64,000 bases of DNA from Mediterraneibacter gnavus ATCC 29149 (GCF_008121495.1 NZ_CP043051.1:372001-436000); one strand, 5' to 3'. Counted from the stretch's first letter, positions 49,577-59,979 are shown. The notes: generated by a model from the sequence alone, not told the origin. Translations and numbers: made by a program.

Positions 49577-50515
49577 CTATTCTTTATAAAACTCTCCATA
49601 ATCAGTAGAACCAATTTTCTCACTCGGCTCAAGCGTAACGGCCGCCCCTGTTGTCTGTATTTCTGTTCCTTTTGGAATCGGTACATTCTCATAACTGAGT
49701 TCCAATTCTTTTGGTGCAAACGAAATCACCTCTACTCTGTGTTCTTCATCTGCTGCAAATTCTGATAAAAATGAATCCGGAAGTGTCATCATAAGATCAT
49801 TCCAGTCCGGTTCAGACTTCACATTATAAAGCCCCTCTGGAAAATCACGCCCCGCAGTCATTGTCTGTCCTACTTCTACTCGCACTGAATCCTGCAGTGG
49901 ATTTGTCTCTCCATGAAGCCTTTCTGTCTGCGCACAATCCGAACGGAATTGAAGTGCTGCCCCGCTTTTCACTTCCAAAAGAGCTCCATCGTATAAACGC
50001 AGATCATCCATCACAGCTGCCTGATTCGGATTTTCAGGGTCATTTCCAATCTGTTGCCAGATGTAAATTCCATTCTCATCATCGATCAAATAAATCGCAC
50101 TTTCCCCATCCTGCGCCTCTACTGTATAAATTCCCTCTGGAATATGAACGCCAACCTCATAATATCCTCCGGTAAGAACTTCATCGTATGCTTCGCCTGT
50201 CTCAGAAAGCTGTCTCTTTGCAAACTGATATTCATCATATTCCTCTCCCGACTGACTCTGCCCCTTCTCTTGTTCCTCGAAATAACTGTTCAGTGCAACG
50301 GCACCAACTGCTGCCACAAGCAGGATTACGCTTCCGATCGCCAGACCCTTCCCGATCTTCTGCACCGCATCACGCGGCTGTGAATCCTGCATCTTTACGC
50401 TTTCATTAAGATGATAGACTTTCTTTGTGTTTTTTTCATTATCAAGCCCGCATTCCACGCACCGTCCGTTTACCAGTTTTCCACCACACAGATAACATCT
50501 CTTTCCCCCAAGCAT
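49577..50515 (-). CDS. Zinc-ribbon membrane protein with repeated extracellular domain
   Basis: 312 aa from ATG 50515 (GGGAGGGCTT). Zinc ribbon CYLCGGKLVNGRCVECG (about 7-23), membrane span (about 60-77) and two related beta units, GYYEVGVHIPEGIYTVEAQD (about 118) and VGQTMTAGRDFPEGLYNVKS (about 218). Function unknown; perhaps a surface-sensing protein. Confidence 0.75.
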   Translation of the reverse strand: MLGGKRCYLCGGKLVNGRCVECGLDNEKNTKKVYHLNESVKMQDSQPRDAVQKIGKGLAIGSVILLVAAVGAVALNSYFEEQEKGQSQSGEEYDEYQFAKRQLSETGEAYDEVLTGGYYEVGVHIPEGIYTVEAQDGESAIYLIDDENGIYIWQQIGNDPENPNQAAVMDDLRLYDGALLEVKSGAALQFRSDCAQTERLHGETNPLQDSVRVEVGQTMTAGRDFPEGLYNVKSEPDWNDLMMTLPDSFLSEFAADEEHRVEVISFAPKELELSYENVPIPKGTEIQTTGAAVTLEPSEKIGSTDYGEFYKE

Positions 50516-50570
50516 AAGCCCTCCCATTCCTGCTGCTTTTTCAGCTTTGCAGACACATCATTTCCTGTTA

Positions 50571-51776
50571 TCATTTACTTTTTACAACATCCAGCGCCTT
50601 CTGCAGCTGATTGTCACTGGTCGGATTCGCCGCATCGTAGGTATATTCTACCTCCACATCCGGCTGAATTCCTTTTTTATGGATGTTTTCTCCACTCGGT
50701 GTAAAATACTCCGCCGTCGTGATCTTGATCATCGTATCATCCTCAAAACTAAATAATTCCTGCACGATTCCCTTTCCGTACGTCGTGGTTCCCACAAGGG
50801 TACCAATTCCGTAGTCTTTTACGGCACCGGCAAAAATCTCTGACGCGCTGGCACTGTAGCCATTTACAAGCACTGCCAATGGTTTCTGAAATTCATGCTT
50901 TCCATCGCAGTCGTAGGTTTCTTCATTCCCGTATTTGTCTTTAATAGAAACGATTCTTCCTTCCGGAAGGATCAGTTTCAGCATCTCTACAACAGTATCC
51001 AGGTTTCCTCCCGGATTATTCCGAAGATCGATAACAAGTCCTTCCATCCCCTGAGCTTCCAGATCTTCCAGTGCGGACTTGAACTGTTCGTAAGTCACAT
51101 CTTCAAACCCCTGCACAGAAATATATCCTATCTTATCTTCCTTCATCTCATGCTCGACTGTCTGTGACTGAATTTTTTCTCTCACAGCTGTCAGCGTGTG
51201 CTCTTCCCGGTCTTCTCCTCGATAAACGGAGAGTTTCACCTCTGTTCCTTCTTCACCTTTAATCCAGGATACAACCTCAGACGTATCCTGATCTTCGATC
51301 TTATGGTCATCGACCTGATACAGGATATCTCCTTCTAAAAGCCCTGCCTTTTCTGCCGGACTGTCTTCATAGACCGTTGTAATCGTGATCTCCCCGGTCT
51401 GTACATTCTGCATCATAGCGGCTCCGATCCCCGAATATTCTCCCGAGGTGCTCTCTTTGATCTCTTTTGTCTCTTCCTCATTGTAATATACCGTATACGG
51501 ATCATTGAGTGCACTCAAAAATCCGGCATACACTGCATCTTCCAGATCCTCCTGCTTTACATCATCACTGTAGAGATAATACTGATCGATCATTTTTTCA
51601 ATTTTTTTAAATTTTGCTTCGGTCTTTTTCTCTGCCCGCTCCTGCTTGGCAGTCACACTGTCCTTTTGCAAAAGCAATCCGGAAAGCTCCGGTACCTTTG
51701 TGCAGACTCCTACTGCAAATAACATAATAAGGGCGCCTGTGAGCGCCCCTTTTATAAAACTTTTATGTCTGTTCAT
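50571..51776 (-). CDS. S41 C-terminal processing peptidase
   Basis: 401 aa: signal anchor (about 8-30), PDZ domain with SGIGAAMMQNVQTGEITITT and GLLEGDILYQVD (about 110-195), then the S41 core with LVIDLRNNPGGNLDTVVEML, the catalytic Ser in NGYSASASEIFAGAV and Lys in GTTTYGKGIVQ. Processes exported proteins. 24 bp downstream of the M23 gene. Confidence 0.94.
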   Translation of the reverse strand: MNRHKSFIKGALTGALIMLFAVGVCTKVPELSGLLLQKDSVTAKQERAEKKTEAKFKKIEKMIDQYYLYSDDVKQEDLEDAVYAGFLSALNDPYTVYYNEEETKEIKESTSGEYSGIGAAMMQNVQTGEITITTVYEDSPAEKAGLLEGDILYQVDDHKIEDQDTSEVVSWIKGEEGTEVKLSVYRGEDREEHTLTAVREKIQSQTVEHEMKEDKIGYISVQGFEDVTYEQFKSALEDLEAQGMEGLVIDLRNNPGGNLDTVVEMLKLILPEGRIVSIKDKYGNEETYDCDGKHEFQKPLAVLVNGYSASASEIFAGAVKDYGIGTLVGTTTYGKGIVQELFSFEDDTMIKITTAEYFTPSGENIHKKGIQPDVEVEYTYDAANPTSDNQLQKALDVVKSK

Positions 51777-51800
51777 ACTCTGTTACCAACTTTCGGTATT

Positions 51801-52985
51801 TTAGAAATACTGATCCGGACTGACTGCAACTCTATTTAACTCTACCTGAAAATGCAGATGTGGTCCTGTGGACTGTCCTGTAGAACCAACCGCACCAATC
51901 TGCTGGCCTCTTTCCACATACTGTCCCGCACTTACACAAATACTGCTGTGGTGCATATATTTTGTCACCAGACCGTTTCCGTGATCGATAACTACCCAGT
52001 TACCGGCGCTGCTGCTGTATCCGGCGATGATCACACGACCGGCTGCTGCGGCATATGTAGGTGTTCCGGTCGGCGCAGCATAATCGTTTCCTTTGTGTCC
52101 GCCGACTTCAAACTCACGGATTTCTCCAAAATAACTGGACTGGTAACTCATTCCCGGACACGGATGTGTGAAATAACCACTTCCGCTGGATACATTGCCG
52201 GATGACGGAGGTGTCACTGTGGAACCGCCTCCTGTACCACTGCCTGTATTATTATTGGAATTATTCTGATTCTGCTGCTCTTGCTGCTGTAACTGCTGCT
52301 GTCTTGCTGCCTCAGCCGCTTCTTCCTGGCGTCTCTTCTCTTCCTCCACCAGCTTCTGCAGTGTCTCCATCTTGCTGCCGAGCTGACTGCTTAAATCTGC
52401 CAGCTGAACATCCTTTTCTTTTAACAATGTCTGCGCCTGTGTCTGCTGGTTCACAAGATCCGTCTGAAGTGTATTTAATTCCTCATACTCTTTCTGCAGC
52501 GCCGCTTCCTGCTCTTCCACTGCCTTTACTGTCTTCTGGAATTCTTTTAACTTATCTCTATCATATTCAGACAGCTTGGAAATATACTCTGTTTTATTCA
52601 AAAAATCACTGATATTTTCACTGTCAGCAAGAACTTCAATAAATTCCATATTTCCATTCTCGTACATATATTTGATGCGGATCTTCATACTCTGGTACTG
52701 TGTATTTTCTTCTACTTTAGCCTGCACCAGATTTTCCTCTGCTTCTGTGATCTCCGCCTGCTTTGCATCCAGCTTGGACTGTGTCTTTTCCATCTCTTCT
52801 GCAATCTTTTTCAACTCTGTCTCAACAGTCGTCTTCTCTGCCTGCACACTGTCCTTTTGCTGCTGCAGCTGATCTACTGCATTCTGTGCATCCTGTACAG
52901 TCTCCGCATGTACCGGAAGTACCGTTCCGACAGAAAGCGCCGCTGCCAGACATAATGCTGTCACTTTTTTCATACGTTCTTTCAT
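51801..52985 (-). CDS. EnvC-like M23 peptidase
   Basis: 394 aa. Signal peptide (residues 1-27, cleavage after VHA), long coiled coil (about 28-240), Gln/Asn/Gly/Ser-rich linker, and a C-terminal LytM domain with GGHKGNDYAAPTGTP (metal His/Asp) and GPHLHFQVELN (HxH). Genes of this type activate or perform cell-wall cleavage under FtsEX, whose genes are directly upstream. Confidence 0.93.
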   Translation of the reverse strand: MKERMKKVTALCLAAALSVGTVLPVHAETVQDAQNAVDQLQQQKDSVQAEKTTVETELKKIAEEMEKTQSKLDAKQAEITEAEENLVQAKVEENTQYQSMKIRIKYMYENGNMEFIEVLADSENISDFLNKTEYISKLSEYDRDKLKEFQKTVKAVEEQEAALQKEYEELNTLQTDLVNQQTQAQTLLKEKDVQLADLSSQLGSKMETLQKLVEEEKRRQEEAAEAARQQQLQQQEQQNQNNSNNNTGSGTGGGSTVTPPSSGNVSSGSGYFTHPCPGMSYQSSYFGEIREFEVGGHKGNDYAAPTGTPTYAAAAGRVIIAGYSSSAGNWVVIDHGNGLVTKYMHHSSICVSAGQYVERGQQIGAVGSTGQSTGPHLHFQVELNRVAVSPDQYF

Positions 52986-52993
52986 ATGTTCAC

Positions 52994-53947
52994 CTATACT
53001 TTCAAATGCTTGCGTACTGTAAAGAAACTTCCCAGAAATCCGATTCCTACTCCAAGCAGAAGTCCGATTGGAAGCAGGTAGCGATATACATCTCCTACCG
53101 GCAGGAATTCCACGATATTTTTCAGGATCTGGAATTTTGTCATCACATATCCCACTGCTCTTCCATAAAGTGCATACAATAATGCCAATGGAAGTACCGC
53201 TCCGACAATTCCAATGATCAGACCTTCCAGCACAAATGGAGAACGTACTACAAAGTCCTTTGCACCGATATATTTCATAATTGCAATTTCTTCTTTACGA
53301 ACCGTAATACCCATGGTTACGGTATTGCTGATCAGGAAGATCGAAACTCCAAACAGGATCAAAATGATCGCGATTGACACATATCCAACCAGTACATTGA
53401 CACTGGAAAGTGTATTCGCCACAACATCTGATTTATTGACCTTTCTGACTCCGTCCAGTCCCTCCGCAAACTTTACCAGTTCCTTCTGTGTTGCAGAAAG
53501 TGATTTGCTCTTGGAGATCATATTGCTGTCCTTGTCCTCCTGCGGTTTCATATAAACCGCATAACTGCTGGAGCCTGCAAGCGGATTGTCATCCTTAAAT
53601 CCATCTGCCAGTTCCGGATTGTCTCCAAAGTACTCTTCTTTAAAACTGTTCCATGCATCATCTTCCGAAACATACTCTACTTTCAGAACATCATCCCTGC
53701 TGCGAAGCTCCTTGCCAATCTCCTCGATCTGACTTTCTGTTGCATCCTCATCAAAGAATACTGTAATCGCCACGCCTTCCTCTGCAGTCTTTACAAAATG
53801 CTGCAGATTCAGCACGATAGAAAAGAACAGTCCGAACAGAAAAATACAAGCTGACATTGTCGCAATAGATGCGATAGAGAACATTTTATTTCTCCCGATG
53901 TTCTTAACTCCCTGTTTTCCTACGTATCCTAATGTACTAATCCTCAT
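52994..53947 (-). CDS. ftsX: FtsX
   Basis: 317 aa. Four membrane spans (about 24-45, 195-220, 245-270, 290-310), extracellular loop between 1 and 2 (EEGVAITVFFDEDATESQIE), and TMGITVRKEEIAIMKYIGAK before span 3. Forms the FtsEX complex that gates wall hydrolases. Overlaps ftsE by 11 bp. Confidence 0.95.
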   Translation of the reverse strand: MRISTLGYVGKQGVKNIGRNKMFSIASIATMSACIFLFGLFFSIVLNLQHFVKTAEEGVAITVFFDEDATESQIEEIGKELRSRDDVLKVEYVSEDDAWNSFKEEYFGDNPELADGFKDDNPLAGSSSYAVYMKPQEDKDSNMISKSKSLSATQKELVKFAEGLDGVRKVNKSDVVANTLSSVNVLVGYVSIAIILILFGVSIFLISNTVTMGITVRKEEIAIMKYIGAKDFVVRSPFVLEGLIIGIVGAVLPLALLYALYGRAVGYVMTKFQILKNIVEFLPVGDVYRYLLPIGLLLGVGIGFLGSFFTVRKHLKV

Positions 53948-54626
53948 CTATATACCCACCTTTTTGTTCATCACTCACGATCACGCCCTGTTTCATCGTA
54001 ATAACTCGTTCGTTCATCTCGTTTACGATCTCCTGGTTATGTGTAACAACAAGTACTGTCGTTCCTCTGTCATTCGCCTCTTTGAGAAGACTCATGATTT
54101 CCCACGAATTGGTAGGATCCAGGTTACCGGTCGGCTCGTCGGCCAACAAAATTGCAGGTTCATTTACGATTGCTCTGGCAATCGCCACTCTCTGCTGCTC
54201 TCCACCGGAAAGCTCCTTCGGGAAAGCTTTATATTTTTGCGCCAGACCTACAAGAGAAAGTGCTGCCGGCACTTTTCGCTTGATCACTCTTGTCGGTGTT
54301 TCTGTCACACGAAGTGCAAACGCGATATTCTCATAAATATTCCGGTCCTTCAACAGACGGAAATCCTGAAAGACAACCCCGATGCCTCTTCTGTATTTTG
54401 CAATGTTCCGATGTTTCATCCGTTTTAAATTCTGCCCGTTTACAATGATCGTGCCTTCTGTAGGCTCCAGTTCCTTCATGATCAGACGAATCAATGTGGA
54501 TTTTCCGGAACCGCTGTCTCCTACGATAAAAACGAACTCTCCCTGTTCGATCTTAACAGACACACCGTTTAACGCAGCATTCCCTTTGGAATACTCCTTC
54601 GTTACATCTCTTAATTCAATCATCAT
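53937..54626 (-). CDS. ftsE: FtsE ATPase
   Basis: 229 aa. Walker A GDSGSGKSTLI, Q-loop GVVFQDFRLLKDR, signature LSGGEQQRVAIARAI and Walker B ILLADEPTGNLDP. Full length. Note that its intact DEPTGNLD corresponds to the spot where the prophage cut the other ABC ATPase at 21.47 kb. Confidence 0.96.
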   Translation of the reverse strand: MMIELRDVTKEYSKGNAALNGVSVKIEQGEFVFIVGDSGSGKSTLIRLIMKELEPTEGTIIVNGQNLKRMKHRNIAKYRRGIGVVFQDFRLLKDRNIYENIAFALRVTETPTRVIKRKVPAALSLVGLAQKYKAFPKELSGGEQQRVAIARAIVNEPAILLADEPTGNLDPTNSWEIMSLLKEANDRGTTVLVVTHNQEIVNEMNERVITMKQGVIVSDEQKGGYIDED

Positions 54627-54643
54627 GCTCCTCCTAATTATTC

Positions 54644-54731
54644 ATACTTTATCGGACGAAGTCCGCCCGCCGCAGGCATACATTGCGGGATGCCCGGATG
54701 GGTATACTTTATCGGGCGTAAATCCGCCTGC
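54644..54731. repeat. Two imperfect copies of a 28-bp repeat, 60 bp apart
   Basis: ATACTTTATCGG-ACGAAGTCCGCCCGC (54644 on) and ATACTTTATCGG-GCGTAAATCCGCCTGC (54704 on). Small GC-rich dyads lie within (CGGAC-GAA-GTCCG and CGGGCATCCCG). Between ftsE and the regulator gene. Confidence 0.7.
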
Positions 54732-55823
54732 TTAATATTCCAGCGTCTCCATGTATTTCATATATTTTACGACCATCAGTGCAATCTTGAATGTGATCGC
54801 ATCTTCAAATACACGCAGATCCAACCCTGTACTTTTCTGAAGCTTATCCAGTCTGTACACGAGTGTATTTCTGTGAATATAAAGCTGTCTGGATGTCTCT
54901 GATACATTGAGACTGTTCTCAAAGAACTTGTTGATCGTAGTCAGTGTCTCCTCATCAAATTCATCCGGTGATTTCCCCTCAAAAATCTCTTTGATAAACA
55001 TCTTGCAAAGCGGAATCGGCAGCTGGTAGATCAGACGTCCAATTCCAAGTGTGCTGTATGCTACAATGTCTTTCTCATCAAAGAAGATCTTGCCGACATC
55101 CAACGCCAGTTTTGCTTCTTTGTAGGACTTGGAAACTTCCTTGATGTCGTTGACAACCGTTCCATAGGCAATGTGGATTTTGTCATCCTCGGACTCAGCC
55201 CGCAGGATCTCCATCATTTCTTTGGCCATCTTTTCAAGCTCTCTGCTTCCGGCCTTATCAGCCAGCTCTTTGACAACAATGATATTTTTCTCATCTACTG
55301 CTGTCACGAAGTCTCTCGACTTTCCGCCAAGCAGGTTTCTGACATTATCCAGAGCAACACTGTCTTTTTCGTGTGATGTCTCAATAATAAAGATAACACG
55401 TTTTGCTTCTGTGTCAATATGTAATTTTTTTGCGCGATTATAAATATCTACAAGAAGCAGGTTGTCAAGAAGCAGATTTTTGATGAAATTATCCTTGTCA
55501 AAACGCTCCTTATATGCTACCAGAAGACTCTGAACCTGGAACGCTGCGATCTTACCCAGCATGTAGACATCTTCGCTCTCTCCGCCTGCCAGCAGAACAT
55601 ACTCAAGCTGCTGCTCATCAAAGATCTTGAAGAACTGACATCCCTGGATCACCTGGCTGTCTGCCGGAGATTCTACAAAAGACAACACCGCGCTTTCATA
55701 ATTCCATGTATCCTCAAATGTCGTAGCAAGCGCCTTTCCTTCTGTATCCAGAACGCAAAAGTCAATTCTGGAAATTCCTTTTAATCCTTCGATTGTGTTT
55801 TGAAGTATCTGATTTGAAATCAT
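54732..55823 (-). CDS. CdaR/PucR-type transcriptional regulator
   Basis: 363 aa. N-terminal sensing region (CVLDTEGKALATTFEDTWN), a GGDEF-like middle region (about 140-230) and a C-terminal HTH: FENSLNVSETSRQLYIHRNT then LVYRLDKLQKSTGLDLR. Typical CdaR arrangement, though the ligand here is not evident. It lies upstream of ftsEX on the same strand, separated by the repeats. Confidence 0.88.
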   Translation of the reverse strand: MISNQILQNTIEGLKGISRIDFCVLDTEGKALATTFEDTWNYESAVLSFVESPADSQVIQGCQFFKIFDEQQLEYVLLAGGESEDVYMLGKIAAFQVQSLLVAYKERFDKDNFIKNLLLDNLLLVDIYNRAKKLHIDTEAKRVIFIIETSHEKDSVALDNVRNLLGGKSRDFVTAVDEKNIIVVKELADKAGSRELEKMAKEMMEILRAESEDDKIHIAYGTVVNDIKEVSKSYKEAKLALDVGKIFFDEKDIVAYSTLGIGRLIYQLPIPLCKMFIKEIFEGKSPDEFDEETLTTINKFFENSLNVSETSRQLYIHRNTLVYRLDKLQKSTGLDLRVFEDAITFKIALMVVKYMKYMETLEY

Positions 55824-56035
55824 ACCTTTTTCCTCCGCTTATCTACTCGTTTCCATGTGCATATTTCACAATTTTTTTACTCTTTCACTTTTGTCTGCAC
55901 AACCCATATTTTATATACTAAGGCAAAACATCAAAAAAAGAAAGAGGAAATCCACTTTTTTTATGCATTTCCTCATAGTTTTTACAAAAAATTCATATTT
56001 ATACGGCTATACATAGTATACAAACCGAAGCTTTT
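55824..56035. other. AT-rich gap, nothing clear
   Basis: Contains the upstream region of the CdaR-type gene. Only short weak frames. Confidence 0.4.
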
Positions 56036-56713
56036 TTATTCTTCACTTCTCTGCTGCCGTCCCACCTGGTAACGGAACACTTTCCTGCGCAGAAATCTCT
56101 GAAGCTTTCCTTTTTTCTGCTTTTTCATATAGATTTCTTTCAGAACGCTCCCGCACCCAAACCACACTCTTGCATTTAACAATGCGCTGTTCCTCTGTAT
56201 CAAAAGCTCCTGCTCCGGTGATGGAAGCAGGGAAAAAATGCAATCTGTCTCAGCACCATTGACCGCATTGATCACCTGCTCTATTCCCGCACCATCCGGC
56301 GGCAGAACGCCTCTTCCTGCCAGGATCAGCTTTCTGTCATGTTCCCGGATCGCGGATTCCATCTCTAAAAGCTCTGTTTCTGACTGTGCCACAAGAAATA
56401 CACGCTTTTTGTTTCTCTGTATATAGCGGAGAAACATCTTTAAAAACACCTGTCCCGCCGTATCACGCAGCAGCGTCTTTTCTCTGACTCCTGCCGCCTC
56501 CAGAATCTCCGTCTCTCCCGGCAGCACCAGATTCAGTGATTCCACTGCTTCTTTCCAGCCCGGCATATCTTTCCCTTTCAGCAGCATGTCCATCGTGATG
56601 ATCTCAACTGTGTTAATGGAATCACTTTCCATATACTGCACCACTTTCTGCATCGCTGCTTTTGCACTCGTCTGATAGAGTTCTATATTCAAGATATTGA
56701 TCTTCTCATTCAT
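56036..56713 (-). CDS. WecG/TagA/CpsF-family glycosyltransferase
   Basis: 225 aa from ATG 56713 (AGGTGAGACAG). Has EIITMDMLLKGKDM near the start (reminiscent of the family's N-terminal region), FLKMFLRYIQRNKKRVFLVA and LLPSPEQELLIQRN. Family members make cell-surface or teichoic-acid-type disaccharide-lipids. Motifs are looser than in typical TagA. Confidence 0.7.
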   Translation of the reverse strand: MNEKINILNIELYQTSAKAAMQKVVQYMESDSINTVEIITMDMLLKGKDMPGWKEAVESLNLVLPGETEILEAAGVREKTLLRDTAGQVFLKMFLRYIQRNKKRVFLVAQSETELLEMESAIREHDRKLILAGRGVLPPDGAGIEQVINAVNGAETDCIFSLLPSPEQELLIQRNSALLNARVWFGCGSVLKEIYMKKQKKGKLQRFLRRKVFRYQVGRQQRSEE

Positions 56714-56823
56714 CTGTCTCACCTGTACTTTTTTCCCAGTCGTAAAATTGTATCAAAAACAAGAAGATTTGTAAAGTATTTTATTCTCTTTGACGATACC
56801 AGGCACCTGATTGTGTTCTTCAT

Positions 56824-58419
56824 TTACATGTTTTCCACTGCTGCGCGTTCGATCGAAAGCCCTTTCGTATAACGCTCCATAAAGCTTCGGTAACCTGCGA
56901 CACCTTCCTCTTCTGGATTCAAAACGGAAATCTCGCTGTCTTGAAACACTGCTTCTGCCAGATACTGATCCAGTGTTCTTCCGTTTTTTTCCTGCATAAA
57001 GGCTGCCAGAAGCGCAATTCCCCATGCACCGCCTTCTCCTGCGGTCTCCATCACTGCCACCGGAATCTCCATGGCATCGGCCATGATCTGCTGTCCTGCC
57101 CCTTTTGTCTTAAACAGTCCTCCGTGTCCCATGATCCTGTCTGACTGTACGCCTTCTTCTCTCTTTAAAATGTCCATTCCTGTTTTAAGTGCTCCAAGTG
57201 CTGTATACAAATTGACACGCATAAAATTTGCCAGATTAAACCTGGAATCCGGTGTACGTACAAACATTGGCCTTCCCTCTTCAAATCCCGTAATATGTTC
57301 TCCGGATAAGTATCCGTAGGAAAGCAGTCCGCCTCCGTCTGCCTCTCCCTCCATTGCCTTTCTGTAAAGAGTTCCGTACAGTTGGTTTCTGTCCACATCC
57401 ATCCCCATCGTCTCCAGAAACTCTGCAAACAGACCGACCCACGCATTCAGATCCGATGTGCAGTTATTGCAGTGGACCATGGCGACCGGATCTCCGGCCG
57501 GTGTTGTTACCATGTCGATCTCACGATGAACACCTTTCAATTCGTTTTCCAGTACAAGCATGGCAAACACAGACGTTCCTGCAGATACATTTCCGGTGCG
57601 CACTGTCACACTGTTCGTTGCAGTCATTCCGGTTCCGGCATCTCCCTCCGGCGGACACATCGGGATTCCCCCTTTCAATGTGCCGGACTCATCAAGAAGT
57701 CTTGCACCAGCTTCTGTTAAAGTTCCCGCCTTTTCTCCTGCGCACAGCACTTTCGGAAGGATCTCTTCTATCTTCCACGGATATTCATTCTCCCGGATCA
57801 ATTCATCAAACTGTGACAGCATCTTTGGATGATAGTCCCTGATGGAAGAGTCGATTGGAAACATTCCTGCCGCATCTCCGATTCCAAGTACTCTCTCTCC
57901 GGTCAGTTTCCAGTGAAGATATCCGCTCAGCGTGGTGATAAAACGAACTTTTGAAACATGCGGCTCCTGATTTAAGATTGCCTGGTACAGATGGGCAATA
58001 CTCCATCGCTGCGGAATATTGTACTGAAACACATCGGTAAGTTCATCCGCTGCCCCTTGCGTGATCGTATTTCTCCAGGTACGAAATGGCACCAGAAGTT
58101 CTCCATTTTCATCAAATGCCAGATAGCCATGCATCATCGCGCTAATCCCGATTGCTTTTGTCCCCTCCAGTTCCACTCCATAACGGGAACCAACCTCTTC
58201 TCTCAGACTGCGATAGCACTCTTTAAGTCCTCTCCAGATCATATCCAGATGATAGGTCCAGATTCCATCCTCATACTGATTCTCCCAGTCATAGCTTCCT
58301 GATGCGATCGGTGTATGGTCTGCTCCTGTCAGGACCGCCTTGATCCTTGTGGAACCAAATTCAATTCCAATATATGTCTCTTTGTTTCTGATCTGCTCTG
58401 CAAAGTTACTTTTTCCCAT
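56824..58419 (-). CDS. FGGY-family carbohydrate kinase
   Basis: 531 aa. N-terminal [20 protein letters not shown] (phosphate loop), [20 protein letters not shown], and [20 protein letters not shown]-terminal [20 protein letters not shown] and [17 protein letters not shown] (adenosine-binding end). Resembles long ribulokinase/xylulokinase relatives; sugar not certain. ATG 58419 after AGGAGGAGAAAAAGCA. Confidence 0.88.
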   Translation of the reverse strand: MGKSNFAEQIRNKETYIGIEFGSTRIKAVLTGADHTPIASGSYDWENQYEDGIWTYHLDMIWRGLKECYRSLREEVGSRYGVELEGTKAIGISAMMHGYLAFDENGELLVPFRTWRNTITQGAADELTDVFQYNIPQRWSIAHLYQAILNQEPHVSKVRFITTLSGYLHWKLTGERVLGIGDAAGMFPIDSSIRDYHPKMLSQFDELIRENEYPWKIEEILPKVLCAGEKAGTLTEAGARLLDESGTLKGGIPMCPPEGDAGTGMTATNSVTVRTGNVSAGTSVFAMLVLENELKGVHREIDMVTTPAGDPVAMVHCNNCTSDLNAWVGLFAEFLETMGMDVDRNQLYGTLYRKAMEGEADGGGLLSYGYLSGEHITGFEEGRPMFVRTPDSRFNLANFMRVNLYTALGALKTGMDILKREEGVQSDRIMGHGGLFKTKGAGQQIMADAMEIPVAVMETAGEGGAWGIALLAAFMQEKNGRTLDQYLAEAVFQDSEISVLNPEEEGVAGYRSFMERYTKGLSIERAAVENM

Positions 58420-58544
58420 TGCTTTTTCTCCTCCTGCCTGAATTCTCGTTCTATATGGTTAATCTCATACTGTTCTCACTATATAACAATTTTTCTTCAA
58501 ATACAACTTGGCGTATTTCCTAAATATTCCCTTTGATTTTTGAT

Positions 58545-58572
58545 AAAAAGTTACTGTTCACAGTCACTTTTT
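58545..58572. terminator. Bidirectional terminator
   Basis: AAAAAGTTACTG-TTCA-CAGTCACTTTTT, about 12-bp arms with one mismatch. T-runs on both strands. A second weaker hairpin follows (AAGAGA/TCTCTT, 58587-58632). Confidence 0.65.
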
Positions 58573-58647
58573 GTCAAAAATATAAAAAGAGACTCTGTCT
58601 TTCTCAAACAAAAACAAAGCCTCTCTTTTTTCCTTTCACACTCTGAC

Positions 58648-58848
58648 TCAGGCAGGATCTTCCGCAGATTTCCGGCGTCTCCTGGTCATCAGACCACCGA
58701 TACGCCCGGTTTCCTTTGAAGACAAAGATTTCCATCCTTCCTCCAAAACCTGGTCCAAAAGTCCCAGTTCTTCTGCAATTTCATATTTCATCCTGTCTTT
58801 TTCTTCCATTGACGGAATCTCTTCGCGAGTGATCTTTTTCTGTTTCAT
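58648..58848 (-). CDS. Alpha/beta-type small acid-soluble spore protein-like
   Basis: 66 aa. MKYEIAEELGLLDQVLEEGW and LSSKETGRIGGLMTRRRRK match the SASP pattern (KYEIA-ELG, then an x-GGxxT/R-like motif). SASPs coat DNA in spores; the basic tail and acidic middle fit a variant. Indicates a spore-former. Confidence 0.75.
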   Translation of the reverse strand: MKQKKITREEIPSMEEKDRMKYEIAEELGLLDQVLEEGWKSLSSKETGRIGGLMTRRRRKSAEDPA

Positions 58849-58907
58849 ATTCAGAGCATCTCCTTCCTTTTCCAGAAGTATTGCCCCAAATATCTGATTT
58901 CATTCGC

Positions 58908-59099
58908 CTATTTCTGATCCGGCATGATCACTGACGCAATAAAATATGCCAAAAGACCGGTTCCAACACTGGCGCAGATAAACAAAACCATTCCAAGCCG
59001 GATCAAAACCGGATCCACGTTGAAATATTCCGCGATTCCTCCGCACACTCCACACAATACTCTGTTTTCTCTTGAACGATATAATCTTTTCGGTTCCAT
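58908..59099 (-). CDS. PspC-domain protein
   Basis: 63 aa from ATG 59099 (GAAAGGAGAGTAAGAAT). KRLYRSRENRVLCGVCGGIA and EYFNVDPVLIRLGMVLF are the PspC family core, followed by one membrane span. Last gene of the PadR operon. Confidence 0.9.
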   Translation of the reverse strand: MEPKRLYRSRENRVLCGVCGGIAEYFNVDPVLIRLGMVLFICASVGTGLLAYFIASVIMPDQK

Positions 59100-59103
59100 A
59101 TTC

Positions 59104-59979
59104 TTACTCTCCTTTCGCAAATGCAATATTGACGGTTCCCATACCACACTCGATGTCCATTTCTTTTCCGGCATGATTGTTGATATTCTGGTTTCCTGCC
59201 GGCTTCGTAAATTCATCATCTCCAATCTGAATGCTTCCCATACCACAACTGACACTATAATTATAATCGGTCATTTTTCCGCTATCCTGAAACTCAATGG
59301 TTCCGATCCCACATTCGAGATCCAGATCACTGTTCACGCTTCCTTGCAGCGAGATCGATCCGGTTCCTGCTGAGGCACTCACTTCCCCTGCTTCAAATCC
59401 CTGAATATCCGCTGTCCCGGTCCCTATGGAAATATCCAACTCTCCGGTCCTGATATCACACATGTACAGCGTACCGGTTCCTAGGGATGTGGAAATCCCC
59501 TCCAGATTGTCCGGAACGTGAATAATCAGCTCTCCTGCGTTGTTTTTTCCGATATTCTTCCAAAGCCTGGTATCCTGGGCACGAATCTCCAGAGTATCTT
59601 CATCTCTGTAAATCGAAAGATCCTCTAAAAGCTGCGGATCCATATTTCGGGTCGAAACCTCGATCTGATTGGAATCTGATCGTTCCATGATCAGTTCTAC
59701 ATAAGAAAGTTCGATATCCAGTTCGCTGATTCCTTCCAAATCTTCTGTTATCTCCGGTGAAACTTCTTCGTCGATATAATCCAGTTCTTCATCCATCTCC
59801 TCCGGTTCTGAATACTTCTGTGACCACCAGTGATCGTTTTCCAGATACTGCATCCCACGCCTTCCATATTCCTGAAGATCCCGTACTCCTCCGAGAACAG
59901 TACCTGCCACTGACAGGACAACTCCGATCCCTGCACAGATTCCACAGCTGATCAGTAGAATTTTCCAACCTTTTTTCAT
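59104..59979 (-). CDS. DUF4097-type beta-repeat membrane protein
   Basis: 291 aa. Membrane anchor (about 7-27), acidic linker, then repeated strands such as LGTGTLYMCDI, IGTGTADIQGF, AGTGSISLQGS, CGIGTIEFQDS and CGMGSIQIGDD, a right-handed helix-like stack. In such operons it is thought to sense or bind the envelope; no direct evidence here. Confidence 0.88.
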   Translation of the reverse strand: MKKGWKILLISCGICAGIGVVLSVAGTVLGGVRDLQEYGRRGMQYLENDHWWSQKYSEPEEMDEELDYIDEEVSPEITEDLEGISELDIELSYVELIMERSDSNQIEVSTRNMDPQLLEDLSIYRDEDTLEIRAQDTRLWKNIGKNNAGELIIHVPDNLEGISTSLGTGTLYMCDIRTGELDISIGTGTADIQGFEAGEVSASAGTGSISLQGSVNSDLDLECGIGTIEFQDSGKMTDYNYSVSCGMGSIQIGDDEFTKPAGNQNINNHAGKEMDIECGMGTVNIAFAKGE

